From assembly GCF_900156605.1 (NCBI RefSeq), contig NZ_FTOA01000004.1, positions 124,001 through 188,000 on the forward strand: a DNA stretch of 64,000 nucleotides, given 5' to 3'. The position numbers and the translations under genes were made by a program. A model generated the notes under the pieces. It had not been told where the DNA came from and searched no databases. It was given only the letters and a program-made list of their open reading frames with translations. Positions 41,693-52,753 of this stretch are shown piece by piece. The first letter of the stretch is position 1. Each line of letters begins with the position of its first letter. This DNA is from Insolitispirillum peregrinum. GTDB taxonomy: Bacteria > Pseudomonadota > Alphaproteobacteria > Rhodospirillales > Rhodospirillaceae.

Positions 41693-43003
41693 ATGAACGA
41701 CAGCCCGCTTTCCGTGTACCAGGATCTCGTTCCGCCGATGACCGACCTGCAGGCCAGCGCCGAAGCCAACCGCTGCCTGTTCTGTTATGACGCCGCCTGT
41801 ACCCGCGCCTGCCCGACCAGCATCGACATTCCCGGCTTCATCCGGGGGATTGCCACCGGCAACCTGACCGGGGCCGCCACCACCATTTTTGCCGAAAACA
41901 TTCTGGGTGGAACCTGTGGCCGGGTGTGTCCAACGGAAACCCTGTGCGAGCAGGCCTGTGTCCGCACCACCGCCGAAGATCGTCCGGTGGCCATTGGCCG
42001 CCTGCAGCGGTATGCCACCGACGCGATGATCACCAGTGGCCGCCAGCCGTTCGAGCGTGCTCCGGCCACCGGCAAGACGGTGGCGGTGGTTGGCGCGGGT
42101 CCGGCCGGGCTGTCGTGTGCCCATCGGCTGGCCCTGCTGGGCCATCAGGTGTCGCTGTACGATGCCAAACCGAAAGCCGGTGGACTGAACGAATACGGGC
42201 TGGCCGCCTACAAGATGGCCGACGATTTTGCCGCCCGCGAAGTCGCCTTTGTGCTGGGGATCGGTGGCATCACCCTGTACCCGGAACACCGTCTGGGCCA
42301 CGAAATCACCCTCGACGGGCTGCGGCAAACCCATGACGCGGTGTTTCTGGCCATCGGGCTGGGCGGGAACAACCGCCTGAGCATCCCCGGCGAAGACCTG
42401 AGCGGGGTCGAAGACGCCACCGCTTTTATCGAACGCCTGCGCCAAAGCCCGCCCTCGGCCCCGCCTGCGGTACCGGAGACGGTGGTGGTGATTGGCGGCG
42501 GCAACACCGCCATCGACGCCGCCATTCAGGCCAAACGGCTGGGCGCTGCCGAGGTAACGCTGGTCTATCGCCGGGGCCGCGAGCAGATGAAGGCCACCGG
42601 CTGGGAACAGGAGCTGGCGCTGACCAGCGGCGTCATCCTGCGCACCTTTGCCGAGCCACGCCGGATGGATGGTGATGGTCATGTCCAGACCATCACCTTT
42701 GAACGCACCACCCTCAGCGATGGTCGCCTGACCGGCACCGGCAGCACCCTGACCCTGCCCGCCGATCTGGTGCTGAAAGCGGTGGGTCAAACCCTGCTCA
42801 CCGGGGCGTTGGCCGGGATCGCCGTGCAGGGCGGCAAGATCGTCGTTGACGATGCCGCCCAGACCTCAATCCCCGGTGTCTACGCTGGCGGCGACTGCAT
42901 TGCCAGCGGCGAAGACCTGACGGTGCAGGCGGTCGAGGACGGCAAACGCGCCGCCCACGCCATCGATGCCACCCTCCGCCTGTCCGCCCTGACCGCTGCC
43001 TGA
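41693..43003 (+). CDS. preT: Dihydropyrimidine dehydrogenase, NADH-binding subunit PreT
   Basis: A 436-residue flavo-iron-sulfur subunit. The N-terminal cysteine clusters are CLFCYDAACTRACP and GGTCGRVCPTETLCEQAC; FAD-binding VAVVGAGPAGLSCAH follows at about residue 127 and NAD-binding VVVIGGGNTAIDAA at about 263; GVYAGGDC closes the FAD site. With PreA it reduces uracil or thymine to the dihydro form. The ATG at 41693 has AAGGGATG-type sequence upstream. It is the first gene of the catabolic operon. Confidence 0.93.
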   Translation: MNDSPLSVYQDLVPPMTDLQASAEANRCLFCYDAACTRACPTSIDIPGFIRGIATGNLTGAATTIFAENILGGTCGRVCPTETLCEQACVRTTAEDRPVAIGRLQRYATDAMITSGRQPFERAPATGKTVAVVGAGPAGLSCAHRLALLGHQVSLYDAKPKAGGLNEYGLAAYKMADDFAAREVAFVLGIGGITLYPEHRLGHEITLDGLRQTHDAVFLAIGLGGNNRLSIPGEDLSGVEDATAFIERLRQSPPSAPPAVPETVVVIGGGNTAIDAAIQAKRLGAAEVTLVYRRGREQMKATGWEQELALTSGVILRTFAEPRRMDGDGHVQTITFERTTLSDGRLTGTGSTLTLPADLVLKAVGQTLLTGALAGIAVQGGKIVVDDAAQTSIPGVYAGGDCIASGEDLTVQAVEDGKRAAHAIDATLRLSALTAA

Positions 43004-43016
43004 AGGACCTGACACC

Positions 43017-44300
43017 ATGGCTGATTTACGCTGCACGATTGCCGGAATCCGCTCGCCGAACCCGTTCTGGCTGGCCTCGGCTCCGCCCACCGACAAGGCC
43101 CTGAACGTGGTCCGCGCCTATCAGGCCGGCTGGGGCGGGGTGGTGTGGAAAACCCTTGGCGAAGACCCGCCGGTGGTCAACGTCAGCTCGCGCTATGGCG
43201 CCCACATGGACACCGAGCGGCGCATTCTGGGGATCAACAACATCGAACTGATCTCTGACCGCCCGCTGGAGGTCAACCTGCAGGAAATTGCCCAGGTCAA
43301 AAAAGACTGGCCCGAGCGGGCACTGGTGGTGTCGCTGATGGCGCGGATGGAAGAAAGCGCCTGGGTCGAGCTGGTGCGCAAGATCGAAGCCACCGGGGCC
43401 GACGGGCTGGAACTGAACCTCGGCTGCCCGCACGGCATGTGCGAACGCGGCATGGGCTCGGCCATCGGACAAGTGCCCGAGATGGTGGAAAACGTCACCC
43501 GCTGGGTGAAGAACGCCACCCGCATGCCGGTGATCGTCAAGCTGACCCCCAACATCACCAACATCCTGTGGTCCGCTGAAGCCGCCAAACGCGGCGGGGC
43601 CGATGCGGTGGCGCTGATCAACACCGTCAATTCGATTGTCTCGGTCGATCTGGACGCCATGGCCCCGACCCCGACCGTCGATGGCAAAGGCACCCACGGC
43701 GGCTATTGCGGCCCGGCGGTCAAGCCGATTGCCCTGAACATGGTGGCCGAAATCTCGCGCAATCCCTTTACCGCAGGCATCCCGATTTCCGGCATCGGCG
43801 GCATCAGCACCTGGCGCGACGCCGCCGAGTTTATCGCCCTTGGGGCCCACGGCGTGCAGGTGTGTACGGCGGCGATGACCTATGGCTTCCGCATCGTCGA
43901 GGACATGATCAGCGGCCTGTCGAACTTCCTCGACAGCAAGGGAATGGACTCGCTGGAGCCGTTGATCGGGGCGGCGGTGAAGAATGTGGTCAACTGGAAT
44001 GACCTCAACATGAATTTCTCCACCAAGGCGGTGATTGATCAGGACGCCTGCATCGACTGTGGCCGCTGTCACATCGTCTGCGAAGACACCTCGCATCAGG
44101 CGATCCGCATCAGCGCAGGCGAAGGCCGCCGGGTGTTCACCGTCGAGCCGGACGACTGCGTGGGCTGTAACCTGTGTTCGCACGTCTGCCCGGTGCCGTC
44201 GTGCATCACCATGCAGCCCGAACCGGCCACCCAGCCGCCGCTCACCTGGACCCGGCACCCGCAGAACCCGTTCCGCCAGACCGCCCCGGAGACAGTATGA
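43017..44300 (+). CDS. preA: Dihydropyrimidine dehydrogenase, catalytic subunit PreA
   Basis: A 427-residue FMN and 4Fe-4S protein. The barrel domain includes NPFWLASAPPTDKALNVVRA and the active-site segment LNLGCPHGMCERGMG. The C-terminal ferredoxin-like domain has two cysteine sets, CIDCGRCHIVC and CVGCNLCSHVCPVPSC. It is 13 bases after preT and overlaps the amidohydrolase start by four bases (ATGA). It carries out the pyrimidine reduction itself. Confidence 0.94.
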   Translation: MADLRCTIAGIRSPNPFWLASAPPTDKALNVVRAYQAGWGGVVWKTLGEDPPVVNVSSRYGAHMDTERRILGINNIELISDRPLEVNLQEIAQVKKDWPERALVVSLMARMEESAWVELVRKIEATGADGLELNLGCPHGMCERGMGSAIGQVPEMVENVTRWVKNATRMPVIVKLTPNITNILWSAEAAKRGGADAVALINTVNSIVSVDLDAMAPTPTVDGKGTHGGYCGPAVKPIALNMVAEISRNPFTAGIPISGIGGISTWRDAAEFIALGAHGVQVCTAAMTYGFRIVEDMISGLSNFLDSKGMDSLEPLIGAAVKNVVNWNDLNMNFSTKAVIDQDACIDCGRCHIVCEDTSHQAIRISAGEGRRVFTVEPDDCVGCNLCSHVCPVPSCITMQPEPATQPPLTWTRHPQNPFRQTAPETV

Positions 44301-45565
44301 TGTCCACTTCGTCCCTGCCGCAAAACCTGAAGGTCAACAGCGCCCGCCTGTGGAACAGCCTGATGGAGATGGCCCGCATCGGCGCCACCGCCAAGGGCGG
44401 CGTCTGTCGTCTGGCCCTGACCGACGAAGACAAGGCCGGTCGTGACCTGTTCATCAAATGGTGCGAAGAGGCTGGCTGCACCATCACCATTGACCGCATC
44501 GGCAACATCTTTGCCCGCCGTGCGGGGCGCAACAACGCCCTGCCGCCGATCATCACCGGCAGCCACCTCGACAGCCAGCCGACCGGCGGCCGCTTTGACG
44601 GCGTGTATGGCGTGCTGGCCGGGCTGGAGGTGATCCGCACCCTGAATGACCTCAATTACACCACCGAAGCCCCGGTGGAAGTGGCGGTGTGGACCAACGA
44701 GGAAGGCTCGCGCTTTGCTCCGGCAATGGTCGCCTCGGGGGTGTTCTGCGGGGTGTTCGATCTCGACTATGGCCTCAGCCGGGCCGACCTCGACGGCAAG
44801 ACAATGGGCGAGGAACTGGCCCGCATCGGCTATGCCGGGGAGGCTCCGGTGGGGGGCCGCCCGGTCGGAGCCTATTTCGAGGCCCACATTGAACAGGGGC
44901 CGATCCTCGAAGACGAAGGCAAGACCATCGGGGTGGTCACCGACGCCCAGGGGCAACGCTGGTATGAAATCACCTTCACCGGACAGGAAGCCCACGCCGG
45001 GCCGACCCCGATGCCACGGCGCAAGGATGCCCTGCTGGGTGCGGCGCGGGTGGTCGAGGCAGTCAACCGCATCGGCCTGAGCCATGCCCCCGCCGCCTGC
45101 GCCACCGTCGGGCTGATGCAGATTCACCCCAACTCGCGCAACGTCATCCCCGGTCAGGTGTTCTTCACCGTCGATCTGCGCCACCCCGATGATGCCACGC
45201 TGGCAGCGATGGATGCCGAGCTGCGCGCCGCCGTCGCCGACATTGCCAGCACCATCGGGCTGGAAACGGCGCTGGAGCAGATTTTCTACTACGCCCCGGT
45301 GCCGTTCGAGGCCTCGTGCGTCGCCGCCGTCCGCGACGGAGTGACCAAGGGTGGTTTCAGCGCCCGCGACATCATCGCCGGAGCCGGACACGACGCCTGC
45401 TACATGGCCCGGATCGCCCCTACCGGGATGATCTTCATCCCCTGCGTCGGCGGCATCAGCCACAACGAAATCGAAGACACCACCCCCGAATGGGCGGCGG
45501 CGGGCTGTGACGTGCTGTTACACGCCATGCTGCACAAGGCCAACGGAGAGCAAACAGCCCCTTAA
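44297..45565 (+). CDS. N-carbamoyl-beta-alanine amidohydrolase (M20/HyuC family)
   Basis: A 422-residue zinc hydrolase that splits N-carbamoyl-beta-alanine into beta-alanine, ammonia and CO2, the third step of the pathway. Metal ligands sit in TGSHLDSQPTGGRFDG, WTNEEGSRFAP and the late GAGHDACYMA; the dimerisation domain includes ITFTGQEAHAGPTPMPRR. Allantoate amidohydrolase is the close relative, but the neighbours (PreA, dihydropyrimidinase) favour the pyrimidine role. Translationally coupled to preA. Confidence 0.88.
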   Translation: MMSTSSLPQNLKVNSARLWNSLMEMARIGATAKGGVCRLALTDEDKAGRDLFIKWCEEAGCTITIDRIGNIFARRAGRNNALPPIITGSHLDSQPTGGRFDGVYGVLAGLEVIRTLNDLNYTTEAPVEVAVWTNEEGSRFAPAMVASGVFCGVFDLDYGLSRADLDGKTMGEELARIGYAGEAPVGGRPVGAYFEAHIEQGPILEDEGKTIGVVTDAQGQRWYEITFTGQEAHAGPTPMPRRKDALLGAARVVEAVNRIGLSHAPAACATVGLMQIHPNSRNVIPGQVFFTVDLRHPDDATLAAMDAELRAAVADIASTIGLETALEQIFYYAPVPFEASCVAAVRDGVTKGGFSARDIIAGAGHDACYMARIAPTGMIFIPCVGGISHNEIEDTTPEWAAAGCDVLLHAMLHKANGEQTAP

Positions 45566-45679
45566 AACTCAAATGCAGGATTGCCGATGGCAGGAAGCCG
45601 TTTAACCCCGTCCCGTCCCTGTCGTAAGATGGTCGCCCCGATCCCCTCCCCTTTCCCTTCAAGGAGCGACCCCCTTCCC

Positions 45680-47835
<2,156 letters not shown>

Positions 47836-47857
47836 TTCCTCCCTTGAACAACACGAT

Positions 47858-47891
47858 GGCGGGCGAGGGGCCTTTTGGCTCCCCGCCTGCC
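47858..47891 (+). terminator. Hairpin after the pyrimidine operon
   Basis: GGCGGGCGAGGGGCC and GGCTCCCCGCCTGCC form an imperfect 15-bp stem around TTTT. There is no clear T run after it, so it could act as a Rho-assisted stop or mRNA end protector. Confidence 0.55.
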
Positions 47892-47965
47892 CGTATCCCT
47901 ATATCTTCCGGCAGAGCATCAAAGAATGCTCTTGTATTTCAGGTCCGGTAGATTACATTTTCCGC

Positions 47966-48337
47966 ATGAATTTATTCATCAGTACACGACAATCCCGCAC
48001 AGTGCAGCCCCTGACGGACGGAGCCGCGCGCCTGCCCGTCTGGCACCGTTGGGCACCCGCTGTCCTGCTGACCCTCGGGCTGGCCCTGAGCGGACTGCTC
48101 GCCAGTGCCACCCCGCAAAACGGCCATGCCGTCGCCGTCATCCTGCCGCCGTGGAACAGCTTTGCCGACGCGGCCACCACTGTTGCCGCCGCCGGGGGAA
48201 CCATCAAGGGCACCGGCCTGTGGGACAGCATTGTCACCACCTCTCTCGAAGGCCCGGACGGTGCCGAGCGCCTGCGACACAATGGTGCCTGGCTGGTGAT
48301 TGATGCGGCTGCGGCGCGCGGCTGCCTGACTCTGTGA
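47966..48337 (+). CDS. Small membrane-anchored periplasmic protein before the chemoreceptor
   Basis: A 123-residue protein starting [16 protein letters not shown], with one membrane helix ([20 protein letters not shown], about residues 28-48) and a small domain of about 75 residues ([20 protein letters not shown], then [20 protein letters not shown]). The domain looks like a compact alpha-beta fold facing the periplasm. It lies 46 bases before the chemoreceptor gene on the same strand and could be its ligand-binding or accessory partner. No family recognised. Confidence 0.6.
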   Translation: MNLFISTRQSRTVQPLTDGAARLPVWHRWAPAVLLTLGLALSGLLASATPQNGHAVAVILPPWNSFADAATTVAAAGGTIKGTGLWDSIVTTSLEGPDGAERLRHNGAWLVIDAAAARGCLTL

Positions 48338-48383
48338 CCGCTGTCCAACACGCTGCCGTTCTTTTTGCTGCAAGGATACCCCC

Positions 48384-49835
48384 ATGACCGCCCTGTCCTC
48401 CATCCGCTCCCGGTTCAGCCGCTTTGTCCTGCTGTTCTCGTGGGCCAATGTCGGTATCGTCGCCCTTGCCGGACTGGTGTCCGGTCAGCCGGTCCTGCTG
48501 CCGACCCTGATGGCGGTGATGGTGGCCGCTGTGGCATCGGTGGGCTGCCTGCGCGCCCCGCAGGCGGAAACCACCCGCATCACCGGTGGGGCCGTCCTTG
48601 CCGCCTTTCCGGCCATTCTGGTGTTCCAGTTCGCCGGGCATCCGTGGCAGATCGACCTGCACATGTATTTCTTTGCCGCTCTGGCGCTGTCGGTGGTGTG
48701 GTGCGACTGGCGACCGGTGCTTTCCGGTGCGGCCAGCACCGCCGTTCACCATCTGGTGCTGAACTTTGTCCTGCCATGGGCCGTATTTCCCGACGGAGCC
48801 GATTTCTTCCGTGTCGTGCTGCATGCGGTGATCGTGGTGCTGGAAACTGCCGTGCTGATGTGGATTGCCGCCCAGATTGTCAGCGCCTTTGCCAGCAGTG
48901 AGCAGGCCCTGCACGTTGCTGCCCAGGCGCAAGCCGATGCCGAAGAGCTTGCCCGCCGCGAAGCACTCGAAAAGGCTGCCGAAGCGGCCTGGGCGGCCCG
49001 CCTGCGTTCCCTGACCGCCGAGTTTGATGAAACGATCAGCGGGGCGGTCAGCGCCGTCAGCCAGTCCGCCGACGAGATGGGAAGCGTTTCCGGGCGCATG
49101 AAGGCGGTCGCCCGCAAGACCTCGGACGGCATTCAGGACGTCCTGAATGCCGCCGATGTGGCGGTCAACAGCGTTGATGATGTCGGTTCGGCCACCGAAC
49201 GGCTGGAAACGACGGTCCACGAGGTACGCTCGCTGGTCCATCAGGCCGAACAGATCGCCAAGGCCGCCTCGGAGCGCGCCGCCGAAGCCGACAGCACGGT
49301 CAAGACGCTGGACACCTCGGCCAACCGGATCGGTGAAATCCTGCACCTGATCAATACCATTGCCAGCCAGACCAACCTGCTGGCGCTGAACGCCACCATC
49401 GAAGCCGCCCGCGCTGGCGAAGCTGGCAAGGGCTTTGCCGTGGTCGCCAACGAGGTCAAGCAACTGGCCAGTCAGACCGCCCACGCCACCAGTGAAATCG
49501 AACAGCAGATTTCCGCCGTACAAACATCGTCGCAGGATGCGGTGCAGGCGTTGGGAACAATCATCAACGACATTTCGACCCTCAACGGCATCGCCCAGGA
49601 CATCGCCAATGCCGTCGATCAGCAAAGCAGCGCGGTGACTGAAATCGAGCGCAGTTCACAGGTTGCCACCAGCGCCGTACAGCAAAGCGATCAGGCCGCC
49701 GAGCATTTCCAGATCGCCGTGCAGGAAACCACCGCCTCGTCGTCCGCCGTCGCTGAAACATCGGAAACCCTCGGCCAGCAGGCCCACCACCTGCGTCTGG
49801 TGGTGGACCGCTTTATTGCCGATCTGCACAAGTAA
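48384..49835 (+). CDS. Methyl-accepting chemotaxis protein with polytopic N-terminal domain
   Basis: A 483-residue chemoreceptor. Residues 1-180 contain about six membrane helices with conserved histidines and aromatic residues ([40 protein letters not shown]) instead of a periplasmic sensor. No HAMP domain is obvious; a linker helix of about 50 residues follows. The signalling domain is intact, with the hairpin tip region [20 protein letters not shown] and [20 protein letters not shown]. The C-terminus has no CheR-binding pentapeptide. Such membrane sensors may report on respiration, light or a membrane-soluble ligand. Confidence 0.9.
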   Translation: MTALSSIRSRFSRFVLLFSWANVGIVALAGLVSGQPVLLPTLMAVMVAAVASVGCLRAPQAETTRITGGAVLAAFPAILVFQFAGHPWQIDLHMYFFAALALSVVWCDWRPVLSGAASTAVHHLVLNFVLPWAVFPDGADFFRVVLHAVIVVLETAVLMWIAAQIVSAFASSEQALHVAAQAQADAEELARREALEKAAEAAWAARLRSLTAEFDETISGAVSAVSQSADEMGSVSGRMKAVARKTSDGIQDVLNAADVAVNSVDDVGSATERLETTVHEVRSLVHQAEQIAKAASERAAEADSTVKTLDTSANRIGEILHLINTIASQTNLLALNATIEAARAGEAGKGFAVVANEVKQLASQTAHATSEIEQQISAVQTSSQDAVQALGTIINDISTLNGIAQDIANAVDQQSSAVTEIERSSQVATSAVQQSDQAAEHFQIAVQETTASSSAVAETSETLGQQAHHLRLVVDRFIADLHK

Positions 49836-49858
49836 CGATCACGGGGACAGGCGTTGCC

Positions 49859-50863
49859 TCAGCTCAGCGCCAGCGCCTGCATCACCTTGATATTGTAATA
49901 GCGGATGTCATCAAGCGAATTGGGCAGTTTGCCAGCCTCAAAGGCTGCCACCAGATCGCGCACCGCCTGTTCGATCCCGTGTACCGGGCGGAAGTCCAGA
50001 TCACGCTCGATGGCCTCGGACGACACATGATAGGACCGGTTGTCGTTGGTCGGCTTGACCTCGACCGCCACCTGTTCACCGACCACCCCGCGCACGATAT
50101 CGGCCAGTTGCCGCACTGAATAGTTCACGTCCCCGACGTTATAGACCTTGCCGTCGATCTGGTCGGCAGGCCAGCGCAGGCTGTTGAGGTAAAAGGCACA
50201 CATGTCCTGAATGTGGATGTTCGGGCGCAACTGGTCTCCGCCCAGCACCGTCACCATGCCGCGATTGACCGCGTGGTTGGTCAGGATGTTGACGATCACG
50301 TCCAGCCGCTGGCGCGGGGAATAGCCGCACACGGTGGCCGGGCGGACGATCAGGGTGGTAAAGCCGGGCTGGCGTTCTTCGTGCAGGATGTCTTCGCACA
50401 GGGCCTTGAAGCGGGAATAGTCGGTCAGCGGCTCCAGCGGGACATCCTCGGTCACCACGATGCCTTCCTTGATGCCGTACACCGACGACGACGAGGCATA
50501 GACGAACCGCTCGACCCCGGCCCGCTTGGCCGCCTGCACCAGCGGGCGGAACGAGTCGTAGTTGATCGACTTGCCCAGTTCCGGGTTCAACTCGAATGAC
50601 GGATCGTTGGAAATGCAGGCCAGATGGATCACCGCATCGCAGCCGCTCAGGGCGTCTTCAACCACCGCCGGATCGCGCATGTCGCCCTTGACCTCGCGGA
50701 ATCCCGGTGTGCCGCGCAGGTCGGCAAACAGGTCTTCGCCATAGAGGTAAAGATCAAGGACCGTCACCCGGTGCCCGGCCTGCAACAGTTGCGGCACCAG
50801 CACCGCCCCGACATAGCCCGCGCCCCCAACCACCAGCACATTCCACGACCGTTCTGTCATCAT
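49859..50863 (-). CDS. NAD-dependent sugar-nucleotide epimerase/dehydratase
   Basis: A 334-residue extended SDR protein starting MMTERSWNVLVVGGAGYVGA, with NAD-binding GGAGYVG, the catalytic Ser region YASSSSVYG and the Tyr-x-x-x-Lys motif as YSRFK. Sequence and size suggest a UDP- or GDP-sugar 4-epimerase or reductase for surface glycans. The start chosen has AGGA five bases upstream. It lies 75 bases after the fused nucleotidyltransferase-kinase gene and is probably in the same operon. Confidence 0.85.
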   Translation of the reverse strand: MMTERSWNVLVVGGAGYVGAVLVPQLLQAGHRVTVLDLYLYGEDLFADLRGTPGFREVKGDMRDPAVVEDALSGCDAVIHLACISNDPSFELNPELGKSINYDSFRPLVQAAKRAGVERFVYASSSSVYGIKEGIVVTEDVPLEPLTDYSRFKALCEDILHEERQPGFTTLIVRPATVCGYSPRQRLDVIVNILTNHAVNRGMVTVLGGDQLRPNIHIQDMCAFYLNSLRWPADQIDGKVYNVGDVNYSVRQLADIVRGVVGEQVAVEVKPTNDNRSYHVSSEAIERDLDFRPVHGIEQAVRDLVAAFEAGKLPNSLDDIRYYNIKVMQALALS

Positions 50864-50938
50864 TTGCATCCTGCTGTGTAAACTGGTGCCATTCTGCACC
50901 CCGTGTCTGGCCTCTCCCCCGTTCCCGGGGGCGTCCCG

Positions 50939-52525
50939 TTATTTCAGCAACGCGGTCAGGAACTTGACCAGCGGCGCCTTTTCCACCGACGTGCGGTGGC
51001 CGACGATCCCGACCTTGATCGCCCCGGCAGCATTGCCAAGAAAGCCGACCAGCTTCATCGGCACCCCCAGCGCCACCGCCGGAGCGGTGATGGCAAAGAA
51101 GGCATCGCCCGCCCCCACCGTATCGACGATGGTGCTGGTCAGTGCCGGAATGCGGTGCAGGCCCTGATCGCGTTGATAGACCAGACAGCCGTGCTTGCCC
51201 TGCGTGACGATGATGTTCGGACAGTCGATACGGCGCGGCAGCATCTCGCCGACCACTTCGGACATGTCGCTGACCTTGTCATGGGCAGCCAGACGCGCTT
51301 CGTTGGCGTCGATGGCAATGTAATCGGCCTTCGGATACTTGGTGATCATGTTGAAGCCGATGTTGGCGGCGTTCGACTGCGCATTGACCGCCAGAAAGCG
51401 GGCGTGCTTTTCCAGCAGGTCGATGCTTTTTCCGTCAATCAGGCCATGGCCGAAATCGCACACCACCACCAGATCATACTCGGCGGCGTGCTCGGCAATG
51501 AAGGTGTCAAAGGTCTGCTTCAGCTCGCCATGCAGATAGCTGTCGTCCATGTGATAGACTTCAAACAGCTTGCGCATCGAATAGGCGTCAATGTAGCGCA
51601 CCTTGCGGGTGGTCGGGGCGTTGTCCCGCTGCAGCAGGTGCAGGGTCACGTTGTCGCGCACCGTCTGGCGGATCAGCGCTTCGTGGGAGTCGGCGCTGCC
51701 CACACAGGTCAGCACATCGACGCTTTTCACCACGCTCGCCGCGTGGTTGGCGGCGGCGATGATGCCACCGGCAAACAGTTCCTTGCCATGAAACAGGCTG
51801 GCGATAATGTTTTCCTTCGCCGCCTTGCCCATCGGGGTGACGTAATCGTATTCGTCGATGATCGCATCGCCGACGAACAGCACCCGCAGTTCCTGCAACC
51901 GCTCGACATGGCCAAGCAGCGTTTCAAGGGTGCCCTCGTCGCGCAGGGTTTCCAGATAGTGCTGCAATGACGGGTCATAGACGTTGAGGTACTTGTTGAT
52001 CAGCGTCGAGGATGAGAACGTTACCTCGTCGGTGAACACCAGTCGCCCGCCATGGGACTCGACGGCATCGCGTTCAGAGCGGATCTTGCCGGTCACATCC
52101 TGATCGGCATCGGCATAGTCCGAGCCCTTGATGTAGACATCCGGGCGGACGGCATGAATCACCGTTTCGGCACTGGGAGCATAATTGATCCCCACCGCAT
52201 CAACATAGGCCAGCGCGGCCAGCATCTCGGCGCGCAACTGTTCGGTAAACACCGGGCGGCCCGGCCCCTTGTTGACGTGTTCGTCGCAGGTCAGGGTGAC
52301 AAACAGGACATCGGCTTCCTTGCGGGCGGCTTCGATGTGGCGCACGTGGCCCAGATGCAGCAGGTCAAACACCCCGTGGCACAGAGCCACCGTCTTGCCA
52401 TCCTGCTGCGCTCGCCGCGCCAGCGCCGCCAGCCCGTCCAGACTGTGGATTTTTGACCGCACCGATAGCGGTGCCATCGGTCCGCTGGCCTGCTGGCCAG
52501 ACGGGGACAGATCGGGATCTGCCAT
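50939..52525 (-). CDS. Fused nucleotidyltransferase and PfkB-family kinase (reversed HldE/RfaE layout)
   Basis: A 528-residue two-domain protein. The N-terminal half is a cytidylyltransferase-like domain with HxGH in GVFDLLHLGHVRHIEAA and late motif EVTFSSSTLIN. The C-terminal half is a PfkB/ribokinase-type kinase with GKELFAGGIIAAANHAASV and the catalytic motif VDTVGAGDAFF. E. coli HldE (heptose kinase and adenylyltransferase) has the same two domains in the opposite order. The start at 52525 has AGAGGGG at a good distance. Likely role: making an activated heptose or another sugar phosphate for surface glycans, together with the epimerase. Confidence 0.85.
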   Translation of the reverse strand: MADPDLSPSGQQASGPMAPLSVRSKIHSLDGLAALARRAQQDGKTVALCHGVFDLLHLGHVRHIEAARKEADVLFVTLTCDEHVNKGPGRPVFTEQLRAEMLAALAYVDAVGINYAPSAETVIHAVRPDVYIKGSDYADADQDVTGKIRSERDAVESHGGRLVFTDEVTFSSSTLINKYLNVYDPSLQHYLETLRDEGTLETLLGHVERLQELRVLFVGDAIIDEYDYVTPMGKAAKENIIASLFHGKELFAGGIIAAANHAASVVKSVDVLTCVGSADSHEALIRQTVRDNVTLHLLQRDNAPTTRKVRYIDAYSMRKLFEVYHMDDSYLHGELKQTFDTFIAEHAAEYDLVVVCDFGHGLIDGKSIDLLEKHARFLAVNAQSNAANIGFNMITKYPKADYIAIDANEARLAAHDKVSDMSEVVGEMLPRRIDCPNIIVTQGKHGCLVYQRDQGLHRIPALTSTIVDTVGAGDAFFAITAPAVALGVPMKLVGFLGNAAGAIKVGIVGHRTSVEKAPLVKFLTALLK

Positions 52526-52640
52526 GCGTCGCCCCTCTGGTTCGCGGAGTTCTTCTGAACTCTCGTTGTCACCCCGCCAGACGCCCCGGTCTGGCACAAC
52601 ACAGGTTCACTCCTTGAGCCCGTTCGGCCAGAGAAAACCA

Positions 52641-52663
52641 TAAAGTGGTGAATATCTACTTTA
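52641..52663. promoter_or_regulatory. AT-rich inverted repeat upstream of the nucleotidyltransferase-kinase gene
   Basis: TAAAGT (52641-52646) and ACTTTA (52658-52663) are perfect inverted arms around 11 bases. It lies 116 bases before the start of the minus-strand gene in an AT-rich stretch that would suit its promoter. A regulator is not evident. Confidence 0.3.
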
Positions 52664-52753
52664 TTTTCATGCGCGAAAAAACACCCCGAAACGCCACAGG
52701 GCCAGAGACTGCTCTCCGGCCCTGATGACGCAACAGGAGCATGGTGCCGGGGC

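Noticed and set aside
44096-45463. Minus-strand open frame opposite the amidohydrolase gene
   Set aside because: The plus-strand enzyme has a complete metal site and is translationally coupled to preA; the minus frame is an antisense shadow.
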